Positions 44,348-56,842 of a stretch of DNA of 64,000 nucleotides are shown here, piece after piece. A program made the position numbers and the translations under genes. This DNA comes from Casuarina equisetifolia (lineage: Eukaryota > Streptophyta > Magnoliopsida > Fagales > Casuarinaceae), in the NCBI GenBank assembly GCA_028551475.1, contig CM052358.1:21602853-21666852 (forward strand), read 5' to 3'. The notes beneath the pieces were generated by a model. The model had not been told where the DNA came from, ran no database searches, and worked only from the letters and a program-made list of their open reading frames with translations. Each line of letters opens with the position of its first letter. The stretch's first letter is position 1.

Positions 44348-46559
44348 ATGCAACATTGGATGTCTCGCCATCTTCTTTTTGCTTTGTTTCTCTTCCACAC
44401 TTTCTCTGAAAGTCATGCCTTCAATCAAATGGAGTGCAAATCTTTGTTGTCTTTGCCCTTCAATACATCTTCTCCTTTGTTAAATTGGTCTTCTATTGAT
44501 TGTTGCCATTGGGAAGGTATTTTTTGTGATAAAAAAGGAAAGGTTACCCATATTTGGTTACCATCAAGAGGCCTTAGAGGGATTTTGGATGTCTCACTTG
44601 GAAACATCAAGTATCTGTCTCATCTCAATCTCTCCCACAATTCACTAATCGGTTTTCTTCCAAAGGAATTGTTTTCATCCTTGAATCAACTCAAGGTCCT
44701 AGATTTGAGTTACAACAATCTACTTGGAGATATTGATGATACATTTGGTTGTCTTGATTCCATTCAAATCCTTGACATATCTAGCAACCATTTTCCTGGG
44801 ATGATTCAATCTTCATTTCTTCATAGAACAAGGAAGTTGATAAAGCTCAATGTCAGCAACAATAGTTTAACCGGCCCTATTCCATCATTTCCTTGCACCA
44901 ATTCTTCCTTTGTCCAGATTCTTGATTTTTCTCACAATTATCATATTGGCCAAATTCCATTGGGATTAGGGGCTTGTCCTAAACTAAAGGTTTTTCGAGC
45001 AGGTTCTAACTCTCTCTCAGGAATACTTCCACAAGATATATATAGTGCCATAAGATTAGAGGAAATATCTTTACCTTTTAGTAGTCTTTCAGGGCCCATT
45101 AGTGATGACATTGTGAACCTTACCAAACTCGTTATCTTGGAATTACAATACAATGAATTTAGTGGTCAAATTCCTATGAAGATTGGAAAGCTCTCCAAAT
45201 TAAAGCACTTGCAGCTTGATTCCAACTGCTTGATAGGTCATCTACCATCATCTTTAATGAATTGCACGTGTCTCCAAGTACTAACATTAGGAGTAAATCT
45301 CTTTGAAGAAGATATCTCTAGCTTTAATTTCTTTAGCCTTAGCCAACTGATTGTGATTGACTTGGTTGGTAATAATTTTTCTAGTAACTTACCAATGAGT
45401 CTTTACTATTGTAAGTCCCTGGTAGCACTTCGAGTTGCTGGAAGTGGATTAGAAGTACAAATAGCACCACAAATGGCTCAATTGAAATTCCTATCTTTTC
45501 TTTCACTTGTTGAAACTAGGCTAACCAACATCAGTGGAGCATTCAAGATTTTAAAACATTGTAAACATCTGTCTGTACTCATGCTTGGAAGAAACTTTTT
45601 AGGAGAGGTGATGCTAGGTAATGATAGTATAGATGTTTCTAATGGATTCAAAAATATCCAAATTCTGGATCTTTGTGGTTGCCAACTAACAGGCCAAATA
45701 CCTAAATGGCTATCATTGCTTCATAATTTAGAAGTTCTATATCTATGTGGCAATAATATCACAGGTTCAATTCCAAGGTGGTTGTCAAATCTTCCACGAC
45801 TTTTTCGTTTAGATTTGCGTGGAAATCTCATTCCTGGTGAATTTCCAAAAGAACTTTGTACAATGCCAACATTAGTTTAAGGGGGCTCCAAGAAAAAGTA
45901 GTTATTTGAGTTTGCCAATACTAAGTGGAGTTCGTCAAAATGGAGGTCGTCAATATCGTATTCTCTCAAATTTGAAGTCGGGAATATATCTTTCATTTAA
46001 TCAACTTAGTGGCAACATTCCTCCTGAGATTGGACATTTGAAGGTGCTTCAAATGCTAGATGTTTGTGGTAACAATTTTTCAGGCACAATTCCTAATCAG
46101 TTAGCAAAGCTCACAAACTTGGAAGAATTGGACCTCTCTTCAAATCAATTTTTTGGTGAAATACCTACCTCACTAGTTAATTTGAATTTCTTGTCTTACT
46201 TTAATGTTGCTTACAATCATCTACATGGACAAATACCAAGAAGCACCCAACTCCAAAGTTTTGATGTTTCTGCATATGAGGGTAATCAAGAACTTTGTGG
46301 GCCCCCACTTCCAAAGTGTGCCCATATTGTGAAAAATAACGGTGACAAGTATGGTCAGGAAGAGGAAGATGCGCTTCATGTGCCTTGGTCCCCGACTAGC
46401 ATGGTTCTTGGTTTCATTGTAGGATTTTGGGGAGTTTGTGGCCCTTTACTTTTTAATTATAAGTGAAGAGTTGCATATTTTCAATTTCTAGACGCTATAA
46501 AAGATTGGTTTTATGTTACACTAGTGGTTTTGTTTGCTAGGTTAAGCAGAAGATCGTGA
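44348..46559 (+). pseudogene. RLP copy B: LRR receptor-like protein, RLP2/PSY1R-like, nearly intact
   Basis: The start chosen is the ATG at 44348 (MQHWMSRHLL). A signal peptide covers residues 1-25, and an N-terminal LRR cap with DCCHWEGIFC lies at residues 51-60. About 20 leucine-rich repeats run to residue 510. The frame then ends in TAA at 45878-45880; two bases are missing relative to copy A at about 45880. It goes on in another frame from about 45890, with the rest of the island domain, the last repeats (NQLSGNIPPEIG), an acidic spacer and a membrane segment (SMVLGFIVGFWGVCGPLLF). A TGA at 46464 stands where copy A has the Cys codon TGC; 30 more codons follow to TGA at 46557. There is no kinase domain. 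By similarity it would sit in the plasma membrane and sense peptides or pathogens, as Arabidopsis RLP3 (RFO2) does; the ligand is unknown. Confidence 0.93.
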
Positions 46560-48095
46560 ATGTATACTTTCCTTCCAAAAGTGGTTGTTATAAATTTTAT
46601 TATCAATTGTGTTGCAAAGTTTTGTTTTGAAATAATTTCAATTACTAATTAAGTTTAGGTGGGAATGATATCTTTGATGAGTTTATGGTTGGCAGCTAAA
46701 AAATTTATGACTCAATTGCTTGCAAAGGAAAGAGTTAAGGGTGAAACATGGACTCATACTGAGATGGGAGTCCAAAATTTTTAGATAATGTTTCACCCTT
46801 TCTTTCAATACATAGGTTAATCAAAAAGTAATTAAGAAAATATAACTAGGAAATAGTAGTGCTTAATAATAGTTGCACGATAAGGCAATAGCAAAGGACT
46901 AATCTTGAACAAATAATTAAAAATGTCAAAATAATGCAAATTGAAAAAAAAATCATTATAGTTTTCCTATAGTAGCCACTTTTATTAAAAGGAAAAAATC
47001 CTTCGAGAAATATAAAAGCAAAATGAAAAAGCAATAGTTAGGAATGCAATTTCCTAAGGACTATGCTAGTGCGTGGCTTATTTTAGTCCTTTTTATATGC
47101 ATTTTTCAAAAGTGAATTACCTAAGATAATCAACCAAGTAGCTAATGTTAAACAAAGGGATGGAAAATCTAGGAACATTTATTTGCATAATTATTTAAGC
47201 TCTACCCAATACTCGCACCTAATGCTTAACTAAAGTTAACAAACTATGGCAAATGTGAAAAAATAAATATAAATATATTTTTTTTTATGCACAATTCAAA
47301 ACTTTTGCCGCACAACAATAACACATGAATGAGTGAGGTCTTTTCTGACACATTAAAATGTTTATCTACCATCAATCACGTACGAGCCAAGTTACATAAC
47401 TTAATCATCACGACTCAAATCAACTTCCACTTAATTTCATTCCAATTCGAAATTTGCTTTATCAACATAAGAATAAGATTAGTTTTTGTTAACCACCACC
47501 ATCATCTATTTCTGCTTAAGCAATCAAATACAAAAAATTCATTAACTACCTTTTTTTTTTTTTAATAAGAAGTGCTTTTCATATAATGACACAACTAATT
47601 TGACGGTGGTGTTTACTTTTTTTGGTTCAAAAAGGATTTTAGTAATTTTCAAACCTCCCTATTTTGTCAAAATTTTTATACTTCAAAACTGAATCTTGAG
47701 TTTAACTAATTTAATACTTATTCTAATACAAATTCTAGTTTTCTTCTCAAATAAATTACAGAAATTGCATTCTTAGGCAAGCTTGCATTTGCCGCTTCAC
47801 ATGTAAATAATAAAATGACATAAAACCGGAAAACCTATAGAAAAAAATTGACCGAAGACACTCTCTTAGTTTTTTTTATGTTATTTTAAATTTTGGTGTT
47901 TTTTTGATAATTTAACTAAAGCTTGTCAAACTAGGCAAGAGCCTAGAATGTATAAACAAAAAGCAAAGGACATAGGATCAATGAAATAGTAAAAGTAGTT
48001 AGAAGGCTTAAAGATCTAACTCAGAACCTAACTCAAAGATTGGATAATACTTCTTTTATTTAAAGTTCATTGTAAGTGATTACAGTTTTGGTATG
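46560..48095. other. 3' flank of RLP B
   Basis: There is no gene. It is colinear with the 3' flank of RLP A up to about 47975. From about 47977 it carries sequence that copy A lacks, which is then interrupted by the Athila solo LTR. A T-run lies at 47551-47562. Confidence 0.7.
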
Positions 48096-50098
48096 TGATA
48101 ACTCTATTTTATATAGAGTTATTGTTATTATTTTAAGTTATATTTAATATAATTTTTATTAAATTATATTTTTATTTAATGATAATTATATATATTTTGT
48201 TATTTTATGCAGCAAACTCAAAATAAAAAAAAAGAAGTAGAAAATCATGAAAAAGGAATAGAAAAGAAAACAAGAATATGCACGTGGAAGTCATGTGAGG
48301 AAAGAGAAAAGCAGAATAGAAAGAAAACACGTGGGACCCTATGTTGAAGAGAGAGGAAGGAGCGTGAACTTCACATGAATTATCAAGGGAATAAGAAAGA
48401 ATGACAAAAGAAGTCAAACAAAGAAAGCCAAGATGAGTGGAAAACAGCGGGACCAGCATGAGTGGAAAAAGGAGAAACGTGTGAGAAAGAAGGAGCTTTT
48501 ATTTAACATTATCGAAGGCCAGAGAGGGACCGAACAGAGAGGGAGAGAGAACACGGGGAAAACTGAAATAACAGAGAGAGGGCCGAAGCATCGTGTGGCT
48601 TCTCCCTCGCCGGAAAATAGAATCCACGCGCCACAGCGCGGGACTCTGTGACGTCGGACGGAAGTGCGAACGCCGACTGTACGCACGTTCTTTTCCGGCG
48701 AGGGAGCTTCGTATTATCTCGGCAATCTTTTCTAGCCTTATTTTGTGTGTTTTCCGATGAGGGGAGACCGAATCTGCAATTCTTTGTATAATTTCCTGCA
48801 ATTCTGTGGCAGTTGCGTGTGATTTCGTGGCTGTTTCAGGCGAAGAAGTGCGAACGCCAACTTTGTCTTTTCCGTCATATTTACACATTTCTGTTGTGGA
48901 TTTGCGCAATCTATTTGCAGATCTGTAATCTAGACATCCCAATCTATCATTTCTGGAAGTCTCTGTGAAGACTGCGGCAGACGGCGGCGGCGCGTGTTAC
49001 CGACGCGTGGCAGCACGTGCGAAAGTGCGTGATGGCGCGTGTCAGCTCGTTTTTCTTCCGTTTTTCAGACAGAATCTTCTTCTCCCCCTGATGTGCAGAT
49101 TTGTGCAACTTGTTTTGTGATTTGAAGACATTTTTGGTGACAGCTTAATGTTTTTAATTTACAGAATGTGTTGTTTAATTTTCTGCACTATTCTTGTTTA
49201 TGTAAATATGTTGTTTTAGTTTAATTTGTTAGAGCTACGATGAAACTTAATTATAACGTATGAATGTTATGATTATTTATGTTTTGTGAGATATTTTATG
49301 AATGTGAAGTTGCATGTTACTGATCTTAATGTATTTGGATGACTAGCTACCACTTAAATTATATGATTTGTATGTTTGAGACCGACAGGAGATAGTATGC
49401 AGTTGTTTCATGTAATATGCAACCATAGATTAATATGGATAAACATATACTATATGATTTGTGTGGCTTTAGGTGCAAATTGGAATATTCACAATTCTTA
49501 ATACACTTACTTCATTTAATTCATATGTAGACTCACAGTGAATTAATGAGCTAAGTAGATTCGCTATACCTAGACATAGGATAGTAAATAAGTTAGGAGA
49601 TTCTGCCATCACATGAGTAGAATTAATCTTGCGAGCATGGATGATCTACTTTTGTTCTGAATAATTAGGCAAAATCGGACGCTCTAACATATTTTGTTTA
49701 TCAAGTTTAGGTTAAATTAAGTTAGTTAATCCATGTTTTATTATCTTAATTTGCTAGATAAGCTTTAGGAACTATTCACCGTTAGTAATTAATTAGTTTA
49801 GTAAAAATCAGTCTTCGTGAGACGATACTCATACTTATCATTATATTACTTGTTCGACATGTACACTTGCATGTAGAATTTTACCGGACAGTATGGAACT
49901 TTTGTCCTATGTATATGAGTGACATTAGGCTCAAGGTCATAAGGGGTGGAGCAAATTTAAGGCTTTGATATTAAGCTAAAAGGTTTAAAGATCTAATATA
50001 AAAGCTAACTCAAAGGTTGGGGGACACTTCTTTTGTTTAAAGTTTACTACAAGAGATCATATTTTTTGTGTGAAACTTTTATTCTATACACAAAGGTC
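48005..50098 (+). repeat. Direct repeat of about 115 bp interrupted by the solo LTR
   Basis: TTAAAGATCTAACTCAGAACCTAACTCAAAG at 48010-48040 and the following TTCTTTTATTTAAAGTTCA recur at 49982-50045 with changes. After removal of the solo LTR the first copy continues at 49896 (AACTTTTGTCCTATGTA) and pairs with 50068-50090. The two copies would then lie about 175 bp apart. Copy A lacks this whole segment, so it is itself an insertion of unknown type. Confidence 0.6.
48096..49890 (+). mobile_element. Athila-type solo LTR (1795 bp), target duplication GTATG
   Basis: It starts TGATAACTCTATTTTATATAG and ends CTTGTTCGACATGTACACTTG..ACCGGACA. These are the inverted forms of the ends of the Athila LTRs at 59361-60715. 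GTATG flanks it at 48091-48095 and 49891-49895. No primer site or coding sequence follows, so it is a solo LTR. It is about 430 bp longer than the LTRs of the other two copies and has a GC-rich stretch at 48590-49060. The frames at 48205-48942 lie in it and have no known family. Confidence 0.95.
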
Positions 50099-50159
50099 AT
50101 TCAATAGGTGCTCTCGTTTTATAGAATTAGCTTGTGATAGATAAGAAAAAAATGCAAGA

Positions 50160-50410
50160 GGATTTTCTTTTCACTTGCTTTCTCTAAGACTCTACTTTCC
50201 ATTCTTTTGGTCTAGCTAACGGATGATTCATAACTCCTCTTCGGCGGTGCATTGCCATCATTTAGCGCCAGCAAAGGCTCTAGTAGTCAACAATTATTTG
50301 GGCTTATAGTTTTTTCTAACAATAATCACCACCCTTAGAAGTCTCTCAAACAACGGTCTTAGCGACAAAATCCTTGTTCAAATCTGTCGTTTCACGCTGT
50401 TTCATGGCCC
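50160..50410 (+). pseudogene. RLP relic (5' leader joined to island domain and LRR)
   Basis: CTTGCTTTCTCTAAGACTC, then CTCTAGTAGTCAACAATTAT and AACGGTCTTAGCGACAAAAT occur in the order seen at 37874-38180. It is the same deleted RLP form, upstream of RLP C. The sequence that follows to 50700 resembles 13430-13570. Confidence 0.62.
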
Positions 50411-52342
50411 GGGAACTTGAACCCTGTTTCATGGCCACTACAGCACTAAAACACAGGCGTTTCCTCCGTAGCAAGTTTTGGTTAACGGCGATTCGTCGCT
50501 AGAGTTGACAATTATGGTGGGTTTTAAAACTCGTAGATCCTGATGATTCGTCGCTGTTACTCATACATGTAATAAGAAAGCTCCAGTGCTCTCCAGGCGT
50601 TGAAAGGACAGGATCTTCATGGTAGCCCAATAAGGTAGAATTATGCTACTAAAAAGGCCTGGCCTAGCGCTGCGAATGCATCCCCCCGAGACCCGGGATA
50701 TAAAGAAAAAAATGTTTAAAATGTAATAACCTCATCTCAACTAACTGAAAGAAAACGAGAATTGAAGAAGAGAGAGACACAGGGTGGATCAATGGAAATG
50801 GAAAGGCATATAAATATCAATTTTAAAGAGACAATTTCTAATTCTCATTATTGAATTAGAAATTTGAATAATGTGAAATAATGAATGAGAAACTGATATT
50901 TAGTAATTTTAAAACTTAAGTATAAGGGGTATTCGTAGTTATGAATTTCATTTTAAAACTCTCAACTAAGAGATGAAAATAAGTCACTAAAACAAAGTTA
51001 TGTTTAACAAAAAAATAATTAGTCTTGAACTCAACTTTGAACCATTATGAAAAGATTATTTGTAAAAAAAGTAAATTCAAATGCTTTGGTGTAAAAAATA
51101 ACTTAAAAATGAAGGTCTCTAAATAAGAATAGTTGATTTTTCATCATCGAAATAGATAATTGAAATAGCATTAAAGAACTAATAAATTAACATTTATATA
51201 ACCATGACTGATATTACAATTTCACCTTATATATAAATAACTTAAATGGGTATTTTTAAATTCATATTACAGCTTGCTCATCATTTTAATCTTAGTTGCT
51301 TTATATGTTATTCCATTTATGTTTGTCTACAATGAAAAGGCTAGACTGAATTAGTCAATCTACTAGTCTCTCAATATTGGTGCTCATAGCTTAGGCTCCA
51401 TTAGTGGGTAAAGTCATATTTAACATATTGTCCTGCGAAGAATGCCCAGTAGGGATATTGGAGCGTAATAAGCAAAACTTAAGCTTTCACATCTTATACA
51501 TCTTTTCTGTGCATAAATTGGGAGCAAAAGGCAATCACCATATAACACTAGTGCGGAAGTACAAAAAAGGGAAAAACATTCACAAGCCATCCATGAAGTA
51601 TAAATTTAGTTGAATGATAATGAGGATTGTTTTCTTTTTCATTTCTTTCCTTTTGTTTGGTTATCGGTGTAGGACCTTACCTTGAGATGCAATCTACTGT
51701 CTAATGTTAAATCACTATGTAATGAGTCCAAACGAGCCAAAGTTCGACAATTAAACTTATTGTGACTTATTAGAATGAAATGGATTATCAGCAGCAGCAG
51801 CAACGAAATCTGTGGAAGGCATTTTAGTCTTCATCTAAGTCTATATTTCTTTTCATGTTCCTCTCAACTCTCACCCTAATACGATTCCTCTAGCTGTACA
51901 TATCCAAATCATTAATGTCTAGTCTATCTTATGTAAGAAGTTCCGAGTACCACAAACGTTCTAATCTCAAGGCTTGCGAGAAAAGATATTGGATTGGAAA
52001 GTTCTTCCAAAAGGTCAACATTTTGAAAGTTCATAGCTGCCTTCTGTATCTTTTTCTTAGATTATACACGCATTATAAGCCACACACGTGGGCAATCTCT
52101 AAACCATACATATGGCCCTATAATTTTAAGACTATCAGCAAAATTAGCTGTGTTTTTTACACTTCTCTGTCAGTTTTCCAGGTACATTAATTACAACAAG
52201 ACCGTATGGAGTATCTCTAGTGCTAAAAACTTAGGGTGATGTCAGTTAGGATTATCTATTATGATATGATCATATTATGGCATTTGTGATCTCAGATTTA
52301 GAATGGCGGGTACGTCAACTAATGGCACCAGGAATCTATTGG
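50411..52342. other. Intergenic repeat sequence upstream of RLP C
   Basis: There is no gene. From 50795 it is very close to 42285-43800 (for instance the frames 51404-51613 and 42889-43098 differ at only a few codons), so the flanks of B and C separated more recently than either from A. The alignment with B ends near 52330; the promoter and signal peptide of the RLP are missing here. Confidence 0.75.
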
Positions 52343-52509
52343 ATGTCTTTGGCTTTCAATATATCTCCTCATTTAAATTGGTCTTCCAATGATTATTTCC
52401 ATTGGCAAGGTATTTCTTGTGATTTAAAAGATAAGCTCAATAACATTTGATTGCCTTTTAGAAGCCTTATAGGAAGGTTTTTATTTTATTTTATTTTATT
52501 TTATTTATT

Positions 52510-52551
<42 letters not shown>

Positions 52552-53847
52552 TTGCCTTTTTGAAAACCCACATATTTGTTTCATCTCAATCTCTCCAGCA
52601 ATTCACTATTTGGTTGTCTTCCAAAAGAATTTTTTTCATCCTATAGTCAACTCAAGGTACTTGATTTGAGCAATAACCATTTATTTGGAGATATTACAGA
52701 CACACCCCTAACTCCATTGAAATACTTGACATATCTTGCAACTACTTTTAATGGGACAATCCCATCTTCATTTTTCAAAAATCATGGAGATTTATCATGA
52801 TCAATGTCAATAACAATAATTCCATTGGCCTATTCCATCATTTCCTTGCACCAACTCTTCTTCTATCATGCTTCTCGATTTTTCTCATTATGATCATAAT
52901 GGCCAAATTACTTTGGGACTTGGGGCATATTCCAATCTACAGATTTTTAAAGCAAGTTTTAATTCTTTCTTGTGACTACTTCCTCATGGTATATACTGTG
53001 CAACAATAATAGAAGATCTGTCCTTTCCTTCTTACAATGTTTTAGGACCCATTGTTAGCATTGTGAATCTTATCAAACTCACCAACCTTGAATTATATGA
53101 CAATAAATTGAGAGGCAAGTTGCCTGAAAATATTGGAAAGCTCTCCCAATTAAAGCACTTCCTTGATTGAAGCTCTTTAAAAGGTCCTTTACCCTCCTCT
53201 TTAGTGAATTCCATAAATCTCAAGAAACTAATAGTATATTTGTTTTTAATGGATTCAAAACATCCAATTATTGGATCTTACTGCATGCCAACTAACAGGT
53301 CAATTGCCTAAATGGATATCTATGCTTAAGAAGATAGAAGTTTTAGGCCTAGCATCCAATCGTATCAAAGGTTCAATTCCTCACTGGTTGTCAACTCTTC
53401 CAAGTCTCTTCCATTTAGATTTTGATGATAACCTCTTTTCTAGTGAATTTCCAATGGAGCTTTAAACAATGCCACTCAATGGAGGCATAAAGAGAAAATC
53501 GTTATTTGAGCTTAACAACTTTAGTTTATAATGATTCTAACAGAGGTGTCCAACATGAAATTAGAAATTTTCTTTTCAATCAACTATTTGACTGGCGGCA
53601 TTCCTATTGAGATAAGTCGTTTCAAGGGACTTCATCAATTGGATCTCAATTGTGACAATTTTTCAAGCAACATTCCAAATCAAATGGCTGAGCTCACAAA
53701 CCTGGAACTATTGGACCTATGTTTGAATCAGTTTTGCGGTGGAATCCCAACATCAGTAATCCATTTGCATTTCTTGTCTCATTTTAATGTCGCATCCACT
53801 CATCTACATGGACAATACCATCAAGGACACTTCTCCAGAGCGTGATT
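52343..53847 (+). pseudogene. RLP copy C: RLP2/PSY1R-like, strongly decayed
   Basis: The alignment with RLP B starts in the N-terminal cap (LNWSSNDYFHWQGISCD, where the usual double Cys of DCCHW is changed) and ends in the last LRR at 53847. Between them are a low-complexity insertion (52478-52552), many frameshifts and stops (frames 52576-52800, 53271-53465, 53531-53845), and a deletion of repeats near 53225-53260. There is no signal peptide, membrane segment or tail. The LRR phrases (QLTGQLPKWISMLKKIEVL, GGIPIEISRFKGLHQLDL) leave the family in no doubt. It is non-functional. Confidence 0.9.
52478..52552. repeat. Microsatellite run in RLP C
   Basis: TTTTA units pass into TTTA units and then into about 14 TTA/ATT units. 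It lies within the old LRR coding sequence, just after the phrase LIGRF. In copy B this place reads GGGATTTTGGATGTCTC without any repeat. Confidence 0.95.
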
Positions 53848-56441
53848 GTCTCTTCGCAGTCAAATTCATGTTTCGCGCAGAATCCAATCACACCCTCTAT
53901 AATCAGCTTTAAATCCTCAACCTTTTGTAAGACTGATGCTTAAAAATCCAGAATAGTTTTTGTTAAGAATGGTGTGGGTTATGTCACATTGCCTTAGTAA
54001 ATCTTAAAATTTTTGTTAATCCTAAGAAGCCAATGATCGTTGAGGTTGTCCCAGTCATAATCTTCTTTTGCTTTGCCAAACTAAAGTTCAGGTTTTTAGT
54101 TATTCAGCGCATCGGAGAAGAATCTCTGAGGGAAGCGTATATGTCACTGGAATTGAGTTATTGTGAACCTTGAAACTGGGAGATCTAGAAGAATTTAAGA
54201 CCAGGAAATTCTAAAATGAGATTTCTGTTCCCAAATTTCAAATGGCCTTCCGCCTAAGTCTCAGTCCGATCTAGTCCACAGTCTTCGATGGGTCTATAGC
54301 TCACTTGTATCATAATGGACCTCCAGCTCATTCTCAATTATATATATATTTGTATTCTTTTCACTCATAAGCTATTAGTAGGCTTAACTTTTTATATTTT
54401 ACAAAACTTCAAGTGAACGGAGTTGTTGAAATTTACATAAAATGATGACAAGTATGCCGCATTGCCATGGACACAAGATTAAAGACACTATCAATTAGCA
54501 GTTCCAGCATGAAGAAAAAGGACTCCAAAGCTGAGCTCATTCTCGCACTGGCTGAAATCAAGGGAAAAGCCAGCTTAAATTGCATTAGTGAATTCACAGT
54601 AGAAATTTGACAAGAAATTGCGGAAGAAAGATCTGTTTTTATTTTAAGCATATATTCATTTGACATTTGAATTTCAACTAGTCTTCATTTTTTTCACGAA
54701 CAAAAACACACTGTCCCAATAGCACTAAGGTGTAAAAAAAGGAGGAAATTGCCATAATAATAACCAAAATTGTTTTGCAATTTTTTCTTTTCTAGTTTTC
54801 ATGTATAGCTTCCTCATTTTTGAGCTGCACTAATTATGTAATGTCATATCAATATGTAACAAAACCTATTTTATATATATCTTAAAGTTTCAGTTGAGTT
54901 AAATTTTGTAACTATTTGGATGACTTTTTTTTATTTGTAAAAAGATGCAAGACTTGGACAAGATGATAAAATACTTTTCAAATTTGGTAAGATGAAATAA
55001 GTTATGACCAACAACTATGAGGTTTCTAGGAAGACTCTTAAATCTTTGACAATTGTTAAATTTAAAAGGAGAATAAGATGTACGTGGTCTATGTTAATCC
55101 TTTAAATGATTTTCAATGCCTAATTATGATAGACACATAGAGGGGCCAGGCGTGTAGAAAGGAAAACAGATAGACACATCAACTTCTAATTTTTTATTAT
55201 TGAGTTGGAAAGTTGAAACATATAAAATCACCAGTGGGAAACTACTTGTTAATACTATTACGAATGAGGCATAGAGAGATATTTGCAAGTATGAATTTCA
55301 TTTTAAAACAAACACAAAGACATGTAGAATCAATTTTGCATATAAAATCTTATTTGCGATCAATCAAATGATCACTTTATCTCCTCTTTCTACCATTGCA
55401 ACTACTCATTGCATCTAATTTTTCCTCCGCTATGTAGATAATCTAATATGTGGTCATGAATTTAGCCAACTAGTTTGCCAAGGGAAAGGTGGAGACATGG
55501 ATTTTGTTGCGCTAACTTGATATAAGATACAATGTTTAATTAGTTCATAAACGTATTTGAATAATTAGTGATAAACAAACTACAACGTGAAAAAGTCTAG
55601 AAGTTTTTTATTACATATCATGATAAAGCTTAGTCTAATAAACTACTCATGTTCTCCCTTCACTTCGTAGTAGAGATGCAAACTCTCTTTTATCAAAAAT
55701 TACAAGCTGTCCTTTTTTTGTTCCTTATTCTTCCTTGACTTCTGGCTTGCAAGTAGTAACTACTCCAGGACTAAAATTACTTCAGTTCCACCCTTTTATG
55801 TAAAGGAACAAAAACATGTGGTCCACAGTTGAAATCTGGGGCTTATACATTCCTTTTGTTTCCACAGGGTAATAGCCACTTGGGTAAAAGTTCACAAAAG
55901 AAGTCCTGGACCATTAACGGTGAAAGTCTACCGACTGAGTTTAAATGTAAATTCTGCAATAAATAACTTGATTTACAAGGGCATATTTGAGGACTCTAAA
56001 GCCTACTTTTTTATTAACATTAGAGAAGAAGAAGCAATCACATCGGCAGCCCCACCCAACAAGATTCCAAAGCTTGTTTTGTCGAGTTGATTTATTCGAT
56101 GAGGAAGGAACTGTCATGTTTAGGAGAATTGGTTCTTCGTCAAAGTCTAGTAGCTAGTGAGATGCACCTAATTATTTAATGTTATAAAAAAAATGTTAAA
56201 AAGTGATAAGATCTTGTCCAATATCCCTTTTTAAAAGTTTTAACATGTTGAACACGAAAGTTTTTTATTAAAAGGATATAATTATTGAATAATATTTAAG
56301 CATAAAATATTTCCTCTCAAATAATAGAGTGGCCAAATGCTGGGAAAAAATATTATGCCAATTAGAAAAAAAAAAGGAAAAAAAAGGGTTGTTTCTATCG
56401 ATTTTTTCATCACTGAATTAGAAAGTTGAGTTATGAAAAAC
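53848..56441. other. Intergenic repeat sequence
   Basis: There is no gene. 54010-54310 resembles 39400-39490 and 30760-30820; 54900-56170 aligns with 30840-32160. From 56170 the alignment with 32160 onward is lost. The frame 54433-54666 is repeat sequence. An A-rich run lies at 56367-56386. Confidence 0.6.
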
Positions 56442-56842
56442 TGTTGGAAAACGTGCTTTCCTCCACGCGCGTGGCCGTGTCTGCATACACGTGCATCACG
56501 TAGGTGACTAGCACGACCCGAGCGGCCCGAGCAACCCGCGCCACGACCCGACAATGCTTTCTCCTATGCGCGAAATCCATGCCATCGCCAACCAGAATTC
56601 TTTCCGGAATTGTGCAGATTTAGAAGAAAATCTAAATCTGATATAAACTGAATTACAAAAGGAACTATCATCGTCTATATATATAAGGCTAAAATGGACT
56701 TTAATTAACATAACTAACTCCGTAATTCTTGGAATTAATTGAACAAAGAAGAATAGAAAACGGTAAGACGTTATTCTTATTAGGAGCAGTTATGCTGACT
56801 TAGCTTGTGCTGAAGAGTGAACTGCAGTGTGTCCAGCGTGGA
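56442..56842 (+). mobile_element. Probable LTR, cut by the assembly gap
   Basis: It starts TGTTGGAAAACG. A GC-rich stretch with the palindrome CCACGCGCGTGG follows near 56462-56473, then a TATA box (TCTATATATATAAGG, 56673-56687). This is the layout of an LTR with U3 and R on the plus strand. The expected end TTCCAACA is not seen before the gap. No coding part is available, so the class is open. Confidence 0.5.

Noticed and set aside
48414..48942. Overlapping frames in the GC-rich part of 48.4-48.9 kb that could mark an exon
   Set aside because: The whole segment lies within the solo LTR bounded by GTATG duplications; higher GC is common in LTR promoter regions.
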